A stretch of 64,000 nt of DNA from Caenorhabditis elegans (Eukaryota > Nematoda > Chromadorea > Rhabditida > Rhabditidae), in the NCBI RefSeq assembly GCF_000002985.6, contig NC_003284.9:9238001-9302000 (forward strand), read 5' to 3'. This document shows positions 36,875 through 48,156 of the stretch, piece by piece (within the stretch, counting starts at the first letter, position 1; every line of letters starts with the position of its first letter). Both the position numbers and the translations under genes were made by a program. The notes under the pieces were generated by a model. The model saw nothing but the letters and a program-made list of their open reading frames with translations. It was not told the DNA's origin and searched no databases.

Positions 36875-37836
36875 CAAAAAAAAAAAGAATTTTGACCTCT
36901 TTTTGGAGCTTTAAAAAAGTAAGTGAAATCGAGTTGCTGAAAGAAAATCTAGTGTGCGATGAAGATCCATTAATTTTCAAAAAGTAGGGAAATGTTCTAT
37001 TATCGGCCAGAAATGAACAACGAAAAATACAAAAATGATAATAAATAAGATTTGGTCAGTATGAAGTAGTAGGTAGGGAAATTCAGAAAATAATCAATTT
37101 CTAGTCAACAAGATCTGAATTCAATCAATAAAAAAGACAAAATGGCTAAAACAATGAAACTGATACTCTTAGAAGCGAATCAACACGCCGCCTCAAACGA
37201 AAACTAAAAATGAGGATAAAACCTCCAAAAGAAACAATCTGATTTCGCGCCAGCGTCGAGAAATGCGCAACAAGCGGCAGCAGAGAGAGCGTGCGGCAAA
37301 GAGAGATTAAGGTTCCTTCGCTACGAAATATTCCCGCGCTAAAACTGTAGACATTCTCATGATCTCATGGTCTCTTAATATTTTTCCTTGCGCAGAAGAT
37401 GTTTGTTTTAATAAAGATTTCGAGCAGGTCTAGTTAATCTTGTGAGTTAATCGAAAAAGGAAATGAGAAAAAAAAACGGGTAAAACCCGACAAAATCGCA
37501 TATCTATTTTTCGAAATTGTTAACTGTTATGTAATTGAAACATTTTCACGAGATTGTCAAATTTGGCCTTTTGATGTCACTTTGAGCCTTTTTAATTTAT
37601 CAAAATTCATCGAATTGCGCAGCTGAAATTTGAAGATTAGATGTTGTTAACTATGAGCAACTACAGAAGAAAGACAAATACGAAACAGAAACACGAGAAA
37701 AATCTTGACAACACCAAATCAAAAACTCAGATTTCAAAAACGATCAGTTTTAAATGTCAAATAATGAAAATAAAAAGAGAGAACGTCAAAGATAAAAAGG
37801 ATTAAAAAACGTCTCGTTGGTGGCACTGCCTATAAT
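36875..37836. other. spacer between the inverted arms, likely promoter
   Basis: About 960 bases between the arms. It carries two E2F-like sites and no supported exon. It lies upstream of the minus-strand RING gene and is probably that gene's promoter. Confidence 0.55.
37243..37339. promoter_or_regulatory. pair of E2F-like sites
   Basis: TTTCGCGCC at 37243-37251 and TTCCCGCGC at 37331-37339 both match the E2F/DP consensus closely and stand out in AT-rich DNA. They lie about 600 bases upstream of the RING gene start and near the centre of the inverted duplication, so they could serve either side. Confidence 0.5.
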
Positions 37837-38168
37837 GAAATTTTGAACTTCATGAAAACAATTTTAAGAGACAATTTTATTCGGTTCTTGAAAATGTTAG
37901 TTATTTAAAGCCACTTTCGCTCTATCGGAGTAATACATTTTAACTTGCTTCTTCATCTTCGAAGGCTCGACTTATGTATATGTTGGAGACGGTTCATCTA
38001 ACTTTTATCTAAGGATCTGGACAAAACAATTACCCACCAGCGCTCTCAACTTTTGCAGAGCAAGAATGAACACGCCAGATTGATTAAAGAAAAACAGGCC
38101 AAGTTGAGATCTATGAAGAAATAAGAAACTGAATTGAGAGAGGAAGACAATAAACACTTGGAATCGGA
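37837..38168 (+). pseudogene. truncated inverted copy of the RING gene 5' exon
   Basis: Reverse-complement copy of 36426-36874 with about 10-15 percent visible divergence. It retains the helical coding stretch (HARLIKEKQAKLRSMKK) and the same in-frame TAA. It has lost the start codon and leader through an internal deletion, and the RING-encoding part was not copied: similarity ends at GAATCGGA, 38168. It cannot encode the protein. Confidence 0.9.
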
Positions 38169-38626
38169 AGCATTGTTGGATCATTTTCCAAAGTTTTGGC
38201 ACATTGCCAATTTTTCAAAAATATTTTTCCTAAGTTCTTCTTGAATAATTTGAGTTTTGGCAATTGCTCCAACAATGCTAAACTTACTAAAGTTCGCCTG
38301 AAAAATAAAAAATCCAAAAAAATTAAAAGTGTTAATATATTAAGTATTATTTGGTAGCTTAAAACAAAAAAAAGGAAAAAATGAAAAAAGGGCAAAAAAT
38401 GAAATAGGAACAAAAAGGAGTTTAGGATAAAATTCAGAATTTTCATTTGAAAAAAATAATTTTTTTCACACATTTTTTCATAATATAATTTTTCTTAAAA
38501 ACACTTTAAAGTTAATAAATTAAAATACATGGATTGTTATTTACTGTTTAATTTGATAATTTACACAATTCACATCACTTACAAAATTGTTTCATTTTTA
38601 CTAGGAATTAGAATTGACTGAGTAGT

Positions 38627-39000
38627 AGCTGCAAATGAGTAAAAGTGTTCAAGACAGTAAATGAAACTTTTAAAGTAAATGAGCCATTCATTTGTAAACG
38701 AGCAAAAGTGGAAACATTCGTAAATAAGCGTCAAAGGAATTAAGCCATTGAAAGGGATTGAGCGTTCAAGTTAATGATTTTCCTGTTTTTGTGATTTATT
38801 TTTCCTGCGAATGAGTAAAAGTGTTATTTTAAGTTAGTAAATGATATTTCAAAAGGAATCAGGCATTAGTAAACGAGCCATTAGTATTAGTAAACGAGCG
38901 AAAGTGAAAACATTAGTGAGTGAGCGTCAAAGGGATTGAGCCATCGTTAGGAATTGAGCGTTCAAGTAAATGAGCATGCTAGTAAATGAGGGTTTGCCGC
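38627..39000. repeat. diverged tandem duplication of about 185 bp
   Basis: Two units, about 38627-38785 and 38810-38985, share blocks in the same order: AATGAGTAAAAGTGTT, TAGTAAACGAGC-like, GTGAGCGTCAAAGG-like and GAGCGTTCAAGT. Non-coding on both strands. Confidence 0.75.
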
Positions 39001-39005
39001 GACCT

Positions 39006-39021
39006 AGCGACCTAGGTCGCT
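39006..39021. repeat. perfect 16-bp palindrome
   Basis: AGCGACCTAGGTCGCT is exactly self-complementary and is GC-rich in an AT-rich setting, immediately after the tandem duplication. Confidence 0.9.
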
Positions 39022-40961
39022 CTCTTGCCAGCCCTATACCTGCTAGACTTCCATGCTACCAACGTCTGCCTCGCGACTTTCAAAAAAAGAAGAAGAACAA
39101 TTAGTTTTTGCATAATTTTTTTCGTTCGTGAACATTCCATATGCTAGCATCGTCGTTCGCGTTTATTTTTGCTGAAAATTGTCTAAGTTGATGTGAGAGG
39201 CTGGCATGTTTTAAGCAAGCATCGAGACCTGTAACGACGCCTGCTTACTTTTAAACTAAAGTCTTAGCTTACTATTCCTGTATAGAAGCTTGAGAGTATT
39301 GCATTCCTTCACGTTTTATAAGAGCATTACGAGCCATTTATCGTGTTATGTTTTTGAAATACTCTCATTTTTTAAACCGGCTAATGAAAAAGAAATCTAG
39401 CGATATTGTCTGTTTTTTTAATCATATTTACCCATTTCTTGTTATTTCAACAGCAGGTTGAAAATTAAGCCGTTTAGATTTTTAGGTCCTGCACTCTTGT
39501 ATCAAAAAACAGCGACCAGACTTGCCAATATCATTATTGGAACAATGTAAACGCGCCCGACTGCACGGTTCGCTACATTTGCCTCCGGTTTTGTCCGCCA
39601 ATTCTCTTCCCCGTTGAGAGTCGAGAGATAGTTTATTTGGGATTTTTTTCTTATGTTCGTTGTTTTTCAACCATCTTTCCACTCATTCTTCTCGTCCCCT
39701 TCATCTGATCGAACTCACTCGTTTCATTAATAACGCGTAGTTAACTTACTAACCTTTCAACCCATAAAATATATATCGTACTTCCTATAATATAATAGTA
39801 AGGCGTGCTATACTAATTTCCAAATACTCACTAACAGAGGCTTCAATACTTGTAATCGAAGTGAGTGTTCTTTAATATTTCTCCTGTAAGTCATGAAACA
39901 ATTTCAAAATTTCAATGGCAAAAGTCGGACCGAAATGACGCACTTTAACACTGATACGCGAACATTGACGAAGTTGTATCCATATTTTACTAACTTTTAC
40001 TTGTTTTACCGAGACTGTAAAATGGTTTCTGATTTCGGCTAATTTTTTAAACAATTTTATAACTCAAATTATGAAAAATTTAGTATAGTACAAAAACAAA
40101 GGGGTGCAAAATTAACAGATGTACAAAACTAATAAAAGCGTCTTACTACTAGAAGCCTTCTCCCGCTAACAAATATTTAATAAAACTCGTTGATATTTCT
40201 TTTCTTTCTCGTAAAATTGTTTTTAGTATTCGGGTGGAAATTTTTCTGTAAACAAAAATAGATATATGAAGAATAAAACGCCGGAGATTTCAGTGAGTAC
40301 TTCAAAACTTAATTTTATCATTCCGACAAATAATATTTTACGTCTGTGTTATAGGCTATAGCACTTTGTTCAATTTTATATTAAAAATGTAAATAACAAA
40401 TTAAATGTTCGCATGTGTAAACATCTTACTTCTCAGTTGATTTTAATAAATTGAAACACTCTGAAATCAAAAATTAGAATTGACTTCTAACGCAAAACTA
40501 AAAAATTCATGAGACCTCAAGTGTTTCTACATGTATTTTCCTTTCTGAAAAGTACAATGTTATATGTCATGAAGATTATTTTTAAAAAAGCTTACAAGTA
40601 TAGGGGACACCGTTTTTTAAAGTTTAGTTTGTTTTTCTGAGCAAAATTCAAACCTAGGTTTTGCGAGCGATATCATTCATAGCGAAAAAACTGTTTTCTC
40701 GAGGTAACGTGTATGAGGACGTGATTATTTACATAATAATGAAACAATTAAAAGCCGTGGAGATAATATTGGATACTTTTAAACCTATTTTTCTGTCCTC
40801 TTCTTCTACCCAGGGAGCAGGATGCATTCTTTTTCATCTCTCAACTCTCTATGTCTTTTCTGTATCGCTTGCTCTTTTCTTAAATTTTCTTCATTTGTAT
40901 TTTTAACAGTTTTCATATTTTATTATGGTGTTCAGTGATTTATTTATTTCAGGGTAGTCAG
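39022..40961. other. intergenic region upstream of the second RING gene
   Basis: Mostly non-coding. A plus-strand frame of about 65 codons starting near 39487 after TTTTTAG contains TCQYHYWNNVNAPDC and a hydrophobic tail, but it has no partner exon. A TTTATTTCAG acceptor at 40943-40952 leads into the RING gene. Confidence 0.45.
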
Positions 40962-41843
40962 ATGGCGCCCATTCGACGAAGCTCACGTCTTGCAGAGAGA
41001 TATGATGCAATAGAATCGAAGAAGAGAAGCTTGAAACGATTGGAAGAACAAATCAAAGCCGAAGAAGAACAGTTTTCGGATAAGATGAAACAACTAGAGG
41101 ATGAAATCAAAATTAAGGAACAAGTAATTACGATGTTCAAACGAAAAACGGTGCGTCGAGAATGGATGCGGAATAGTAGACAAGCAACAACCAATATTAA
41201 CATCGCTCAAATTGAGTCTTTGAAACTGCAATTGGAAGAAGGGGAAAAAGATATAGCAGAAGCTGAAAAACAAGCGGAACCGACAACACCGCAACAAGAA
41301 GCTGAGTTGAGTGAGACGTTTAAGCAAATGGTGCGGGATCGCATGAAAGTGAAGGATGTCGACGAGAAATTGCTTCAACAGTACATGAAAAAGGAAAATG
41401 TGGAATTTGAGTGGAGAAGCTGCTTCATTTGCACTATGGAGTACAGCCGTACTGACAAGAACCTGCATCCAATTATTCTTAGTTAGTTTGAAGATTTAAT
41501 TATTAACAAGAATATTTTTAATGCTACCTAAAAGTGAGTTAACATTTTAATATTAGAGTGATCAATTTGGGCTCCTGTAACATTGGCACACAATTTTCTT
41601 TTTTCAAATACGTTGATAAAGTGTTCCACTTTCACAGTTTTTTACAGTTCCAGATAAATATCATTATTCAAAAACTATGACTAACATCCCACTATCTATT
41701 TTTCAGATTGTGGTCACAATCTATGTAGGAGCTGCATCAACAAACTCACTGGCAACGGAATCGTCAAGTGTCCATTTGACCGTTTGGATACGCGCGTCAG
41801 AGTGACTGGTCTTCCAAGAAATTTGGCGCTTATCAATTTGTAA
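40962..41843 (+). CDS. RING-finger protein with N-terminal coiled coil
   Basis: Two exons, 40962-41481 and 41707-41843, join in phase to give 218 residues. The ATG (MAPIRRSSRLAERYD) follows an acceptor by nine bases, as for a trans-spliced gene. Residues about 20-125 are strongly helical and charged (KKRSLKRLEEQIKAEEEQ, LKLQLEEGEKDIAEAEK), predicting coiled coil. The C-terminal RING is CFIC, NCGHNLCRSC and CPFDR, a C3HC3D arrangement in which Asp replaces the last Cys, as in TRAF6-type RINGs. The intron splits the asparagine codon just before CGH, the same place as in the minus-strand gene at 36 kb, so the two are paralogues. It is probably an E3 ubiquitin ligase; substrates are unknown. An AATAAA polyadenylation signal lies near 41915. 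Confidence 0.93.
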
Positions 41844-43123
41844 TCTGAATTATTTTTATCCACTCTTCCTCATGATTTCTCAAAAACTTCAGTGATAAAA
41901 TTCGAATAAACCGCTATATTGATCCAACGGAATAAACAATTCAATTCAATTTCACCTAGTTTCATGTGATAAACACTGAAAAAACGCAACTTTTACAAAT
42001 ACCCTCCTGAGTATCGATTTTTGGAGAAATGTATATTTAGCATCACGTTGGCATAATATGGATTGAAATAATTAGAACATTTGCATAAGTGAAAAATTGA
42101 TAAATTGTAAAATATAAATATCGTAAAGTGATTGGTGGAGTAGCAAAATTTAATGTATCTCACACTATATGTACTATCATTATAAATTATGGTTTTTTTT
42201 GGAATTATTTATTCCATTAAGCTCATGCATTAAGTTTGCGAGACGACATTCAGGGCCCAGACAGATCATGAATTTTTTATTATGACTTTGAAAAACAAAA
42301 ATAAACAAATAAAAAAGAACCAATGTTGAACAAAACTGTGTTAGTATCAGAACCAACACATTTAATGCAAACACTGAATTCTAACTCAATTCTATTTGAA
42401 AACTGGCATTTCTTTCAATCGGCTTTGTCTTACTTTGCAATTTTTAGCTTAGAACCAACACTGGTCCCTTCATGTTTTTCTAACGTTTTCATAACATCAT
42501 AAATCTTGAAATGAGATCATAAAACCGTGGTGTCTAACAATCGTGTCATTGTCATTATCTATTCAATTGGACGGTGCTTTGCATATAAAATCGGACGCGA
42601 CAAGCCAACAAATTTGGCATTCACAAAATAGAAAATTTTGTAAAACCGGAAGTTGCTCTGTCTGATTCTCAAACTTCTCCGTCACAAATGTGCGAAGTAC
42701 TTTTCTTTATCTCTTTTTAATTTTTTGTTTGACGCATCGTGTTACTTTGAGTAGAGTCCTTGAGAGTTGAGACATTGAGTTGAGAGCTCAAAAGATCTGG
42801 TAAAGAAATTCGAAAAGAGAAAGTCAGCTCAGCTGACAGTTGTCCATCAAAAGGTGTTCGCGGCTCAATCTTGAAAGTCATTCTATTTTCAATTCAATGA
42901 GAGGTTCCTCCACTTCCTCCACGAATCACAAACACATCAACAATAACTCTTTTTTTTTGTTGTTATTTTCTTCTTTTTCCTAAGATGTGCATGTATTACA
43001 AATGTTCAGTTGTCGTCTCAAAATAGTTGAAGTCGTCTTTTCCTTCATGTTCATCAACATCCTTCCAGTTAGAACTAGCTTTTTGAGCATAAATGGAACA
43101 TGTTTTTGTGCTATTATAAGAAG
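41844..43123. other. intergenic region
   Basis: Contains the 3' UTR of the RING gene and AT-rich DNA. A minus-strand frame at 42180-42374 has a hydrophobic stretch but no splice support. No gene is called. Confidence 0.5.
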
Positions 43124-44984
43124 TTATTCTTTTTTCTTCCGCAATTCTTTTAAGTTAATAAAATAACCATTATCAGCTGAACCCTTGCTAAAACCAGAAT
43201 TTGTAACAAAAAAAAATGCAATTATTTGAGTAAATCCTGAATGGCGACTGTGAAGTGTTAAGATTAGTTTTAACATACCATAATATTTTTGTTCTGAATG
43301 AGAAATCATCTAATTTTCAAAAATTATAAATATGAATATTTTCAATACCTTTAACGTGATACACTATTCTCCAACAAATTATTCGCTCTTTTTTTTTCCA
43401 AAATGTTTATAAAAGTTCATGAAATTTTATTCTCACATATCTAAATGTTGAATAAAAAATTCAAATTAATTCCCAAAAAAAACTCACCTGTTCAAAAAAT
43501 GTCATAATTATTAAATATAAATAATACATAAGGAATAAATGGGAGTAAATAAAATTCGTTTGAATCGTTTGAAAAGGTTTTTTGCAAAATCCAAAAAAGT
43601 AAAAAACAAACATATTTTTAAAATTAAATTGTTAACATTTCCAAAGAAAATACTAATTTTCTAATTTCCAGCAACGTTTTTTAAACGAATTTTAGAAGAT
43701 TCTGATTTTTCAGATCAACGTAGTAAAATTTTACTTTTTTTTACATCCATCAAAGCAATTATAGTTTTTCAATCACCATTTTTTTTCAACACAAAGTTAT
43801 TTATTAAGTTTTAAAATGTGTGCTTTCATCCAAAACATACTTCCAAAAAAGCACATGAACTTTATTTTGGTTTTGGTCTTTTTGAATTATATTATTCACC
43901 ATTTTTGAGTGTATTCAATGTTTTCAATAGATGACACACAGACAAAAATTGCGTCCCAAATCCAATAAAACCTTGTTTTCATCCTAGATTTCTCTTGTTT
44001 ATGTGATGGTGGGCTTGAGGTCCCATAGTGAAGAAAAAACGTTCATTGGGTAAATGGAACTTTTTGTGGCCATGTTTTTCTCAAAGCAAAATTAATTGGT
44101 TTCTCTCTGTTCAATGTTCCTTCCACACAATCCAATGTAATTCACTTCCACAATTTGTTATTCCAGTAATTTTTATGATGTTTCGCAGTTCCGGTATCGT
44201 CTTCTCGTTTTTCTTCACGGTTTACTTTTGATGGATTTGCAATCCACATTCCTCCCGTTTTCTGGAAAGTTTCAAGTTTAAAAATTGTGAAATGTAATTT
44301 TTCTAACTAATTTCCAGTAGTTGCGTATTTTTTAAATCAACATTGAAATATGTGTGGAACTTAAATATCAAATCTTTATAATGACGCAGTTTTCCGTTAA
44401 AAAAATTAATTACCAAAAATTACTGAAACGTTTAACATATGAAACATTATTTTAGGTTTTATGTTTCTGCAGAAAGTGACAAACAAATTTTATAATGAGG
44501 TTTTCAAAAAAAAACCGAAAAACTTTTTTGTAACGGTTTTGTAACGATTACTCCAATTTTGTTTTTTTTTACTGTAGCGCATCGGCCGAACAAGTCAGAA
44601 AATTTAGACGTCTTTGTTTTAAAGATACGAACGTCAAGAAAAAAGTTCAAAATTTTCGAAGAAATCTCTTTATGAACTTTTCAGTGCAAAAAACAGAAAT
44701 AAGTACTCTCCGCTTAAATGGGTCTGTCTTCAAAGATAACACGTCTTCAATGTGTTTAATTGCAATTTCCGTTTGTCTATTTTGGAACTAGAAATTAACT
44801 TTTGGTGTACCAAACTGTGCTCACTCACCCTAAACTTCAATTTCCGGTGCTCGGAAAAAAAATTGAAATTCAATAGGTAAAAATGTTAAAAATAACTCAC
44901 AATGCTCTCCTCCACAAGTTTTTGGAAAATATTATTTTTCTTCTTTTTGTCTTCCTCGTCTTCTTCGTTGTTGGTTGTCATCAT
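43124..44984 (-). CDS. possible small gene with acidic-basic N-terminus
   Basis: Exon 44984-44901 starts ATGATG and reads MMTTNNEEDEEDKKKKNN then IFQKLVEESI before a good GTGAGT; its coding character is strong. Two further exons join in phase: 43309-43279 (MISHSEQKYY) and 43236-43124 (ending KELRKKKE and TAA). The product would be 75 residues. The intron between the last two is only 42 bases and reading straight through it is also open. A 21-base micro-exon at about 44830-44850 (HRKLKFR) with a GTGAGT donor could belong too. Function and family are unknown. Confidence 0.4.
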
Positions 44985-45468
44985 TTTAAAATTTAAATTG
45001 AAAACGACTAATGTAATGCAATAATATTAGATTTTGAAATGAATTTGTTTCATAGAATAAAAAACCAATCTGTCACAGTTTGCTTTAACGCAATTCTATT
45101 TTCAGTTTTCAAACTTTTTTCTCTTCTTATTCCCATACCTTGATTCTCATTTCAGCATGCTTTTTGTCGTTATTTTTTCATGGTTTGTCTCCATTCAAAT
45201 TTGATAAATAGCACAATTTCCTATAACTAAAATCAATTGAAGATTTTATTTCGGGGAATACTTGTTTGATTTTTTGAAACAATGGACATTGATGTTTTGA
45301 TGGCCGTTTTTTGTCACGCGGAGGTGTGGGTGGAATGCGTTATTGAATTGAGAATCCTCATAAATTCGGTTACTTGATGTTTAAAATGGGGGTTTTTGGG
45401 AGTGCAACTCTTGATCGGAGTCAGTGTTTTGAATTTTTACTCTAATTTTTCGGTTTGGTTTAAAATTG

Positions 45469-45903
45469 AACTACCATATCTCTTCTATTAGTATGGCCTC
45501 TCTATTAGGCTCACACTCCCTGTTAGTATTGCCCCTCGGAGACCTTTCGAAAATTAGCATGCACTCCCTAATAGTCTTGCCTTTACTTTTTTATTGCAAA
45601 CCCGTCTCGCTAATTTCAGGATTTCAACAATATTTTTTGCCTATTTTGGAACAATTTTCCACAAAATTTCTACGAGATTGAAGTTTTTGAACTTATAGGT
45701 TACAATTAAAATTAAATATTTTGAATTTTTACATAAGATTCGAGCTTTTCAGAAAAAAACTAGTAAGCTCAAAGTCAGAAAAATATTCTGAAAATTAGTA
45801 TTGCACTCCCTAATAGTCTTGCACTCCCTATTAGTATTACAAGCGGGAAGACCATCGAAAAATAGTATTGCAGCCATATTAATAGAAGAAATATAGTAAT
45901 TCC
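45469..45903. repeat. 435-bp element with terminal inverted repeats
   Basis: The left end contains CTTCTATTAGTATGG and the right end CATATTAATAGAAG, imperfect inverted copies over about 28 bases. Between them the motif CTAATAGTCTTGCACTCCC or variants recurs several times. It belongs to the same family as the repeat at 35.2-35.7 kb. No protein is encoded; probably a MITE. Confidence 0.75.
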
Positions 45904-47955
45904 GTGTCGGTTATTGTGAATTTGATCTATAAAGTATAACATAAATTAAAACTTCCGAAAAATGAAAAAAAATCAATTTTCAAATTCGTGGTTCTACTGA
46001 GGTTTTCAAAAAATTCCATTTTCTCGCCACAATTGAGTTATGAAATTTGGAATGTTTTTCAATGTGGCGTTCCATATTCTAGATGGTAAAAAAACGATAA
46101 GACTTTGGTTTCTTTACGAGTGAAGCTTTTGAAGAAAACGAATATGTATAACTAAAGAGTGGCTGTTTAGAGATATTAGTTTCTGAATAAAAAAACTTGT
46201 CTACTAATTTAGGATTAGATTTTTTTCTTCCAAAAGAAAAAAAAAAATTTTTGGTAGAAAACAAATAGTAGGTGAAAAATAAAGGAGCTCTAACACATAA
46301 ATTAGAACTAAATGTCGTTCCTTCCATTAATCACTTCCTCAAAACCATCCAATTCAATTTTGCAAAGCAGTGAAAAATGAACAAACTTGAGTAACTTGAT
46401 CCCTGCCGACCACAATTTTGTTTTATCACTCGAAAACAAAGCGGAAAAAACGAGAGGTATCATTTGATAAGTCACGAACTGCTATTTTTCTTTTATCACA
46501 ACACATTTTAAAAAGTTTTACTTTGAGAGCACACTTTTTAGCAAAATTAGTGTGAAAATCACAAAAATCTAACCAATGTTCTATATTTTTATATTTTTGT
46601 TTTTTTCCTCCATGTATGATTTGCCTTGTTTAAAATAAATTCAAAAGATGCAATTTTTTAAAAGACAGCATTTGAAAATTGTAACCTCAATTCTCTAGAT
46701 GAATTTTTTGGTTATTTAATTTAAAGTTTTTGTTTTCAAATGTTATGAAAATAGTGATTATTGTAAATTAGTGATTGGAACAAATACCTTCTGACAAAAA
46801 CTGATGTATACAATTTCCATTGCGCCTTTCACCTAGAACAGTCTAGAAAATAAACAATTCGGTAATGCGATTCTCTGATCTTAAATTATAGTATGGGGCC
46901 ATCAGCAACAACTATTTTTCAAAGTAACTATGCATATTCAATTGAAGTAAATTTACTAGTTTTTCATATTTCATATTATTTAATAGTGTTTAAAGCTTCA
47001 ACAATAAAAACTTCCCACAACTGAAACAGGTGTTTTAACGAAATTAACGTAGCACGTTCTTTTGTTTTATTCTTGTAGATTCTAGCAAATTATTACCGTT
47101 CTGAATTCACACTTTGAATAGTGCAGTCTTTCATTCCACCCCCCCCCCCCCCCCGCCCCCAATTTTCTTTTTCTTTTTTTTGTTCTTTCTTGAGCTCTGA
47201 ACACGTTTTACTAAACACTGCATCAGAGCAATTTGCAAGCATTAGAGTTGCTCAAATTGAATCGGTTTTTAGAAAACTATTGTACCAAGTTACTTTGGTT
47301 CCTCCATACTTGTCCTTTCTCCATTATCTGTTCTCACTTGATTTTTCTTTCAATTTTTGCCCAATTAACCTTTAAAAACACGAGTGTATAAACAAAGAGA
47401 AAAATAAAGGAGGAAATGAGAAACAAACTTAAGTGTACTTCTAGTTTGAAAAGGGGGATTAGAGAAAGGTTTATGAGGTTTTGTTAGTTGAAAATAGACA
47501 CATCATTTTTTTCACATTTTTCTCTCATAACATTATTTTCAATTATTAGCACTAATGTTTCTATAAAAAGAGTGTTTCATCAGAAAATAACTTTCGACGA
47601 AAACATAAATCTTTAAACTTTGAATCCTCTAAAAATAAGACTCATTTTAGTTAGTTCCTTGAATAACAGGTGATAAGCCATTTTTGTTTTTGACAATAAG
47701 AAATTAAATATAAGTTCAACAGAAAATCTTAAGAACCTGGATATTAGCTTACGGAAAACTTAGAGTTTGAATTGAAAATGTTCAGAAATTTTAAATGTTT
47801 AACGATTTAACTATTTATATTGTCGAAAAATACAATTACAGTTTTTTTTTCATATTTATTCACGTTTTTCTGTTACAAATTATCAAATCTTATTTGAAAA
47901 TGAGTCACATTCTAAGCGCAAAATAGTTTTACTACATGATCACTTTTTGATCATA
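45904..47955. other. intergenic region
   Basis: AT-rich sequence with a poly-C tract at 47139-47160. No supportable exon. Confidence 0.55.
47139..47160. repeat. poly-C (poly-G on minus strand) tract
   Basis: Sixteen consecutive C, one G, then five C. On the minus strand this is a monoG run able to form a G-quadruplex, the type of tract known in C. elegans to need the DOG-1/FANCJ helicase to avoid deletion during replication. Confidence 0.95.
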
Positions 47956-48156
47956 TCAGTTCTGAACTTTAAAGATTCTTTGAGCACGACGCTTCTTCTG
48001 GTTTTTGATCTTCTCTTTCTTCATTTTTTTATTTCTCGTCCCAAATATATCCATCTAATTCTGCTTGCCCTTGGAAAAGATTAGCTCTTGTTTGACAGAA
48101 GAGACGCTACCACCACCTTCATCAAAAACCGGTCGAATAACCAACGTTTTTTTCAT
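47956..48156 (-). pseudogene. short basic-protein relic interrupted by a stop
   Basis: One continuous minus-strand frame runs from ATG at 48156 (MKKTLVIRPVFDEGGG, VKQELIFSKGKQN) to TAG at 48055-48057, then immediately ATGGATATATTTGGG and a lysine/arginine-rich stretch (KKEKIKNQKKRRAQRIFKVQN) to TGA at 47956-47958. Codon use looks like a worm gene on both sides of the TAG. The basic C-terminus suggests a nuclear or nucleolar protein. It may be a processed pseudogene, the last exon of a decayed gene, or two tiny frames; I cannot name a parent. Confidence 0.45.

Noticed and set aside
39482..39720. Cysteine-rich plus-strand frame (TCQYHYWNNVNAPDC) and an overlapping minus-strand frame.
   Set aside because: No start codon, no partner exon and no recognised pattern.
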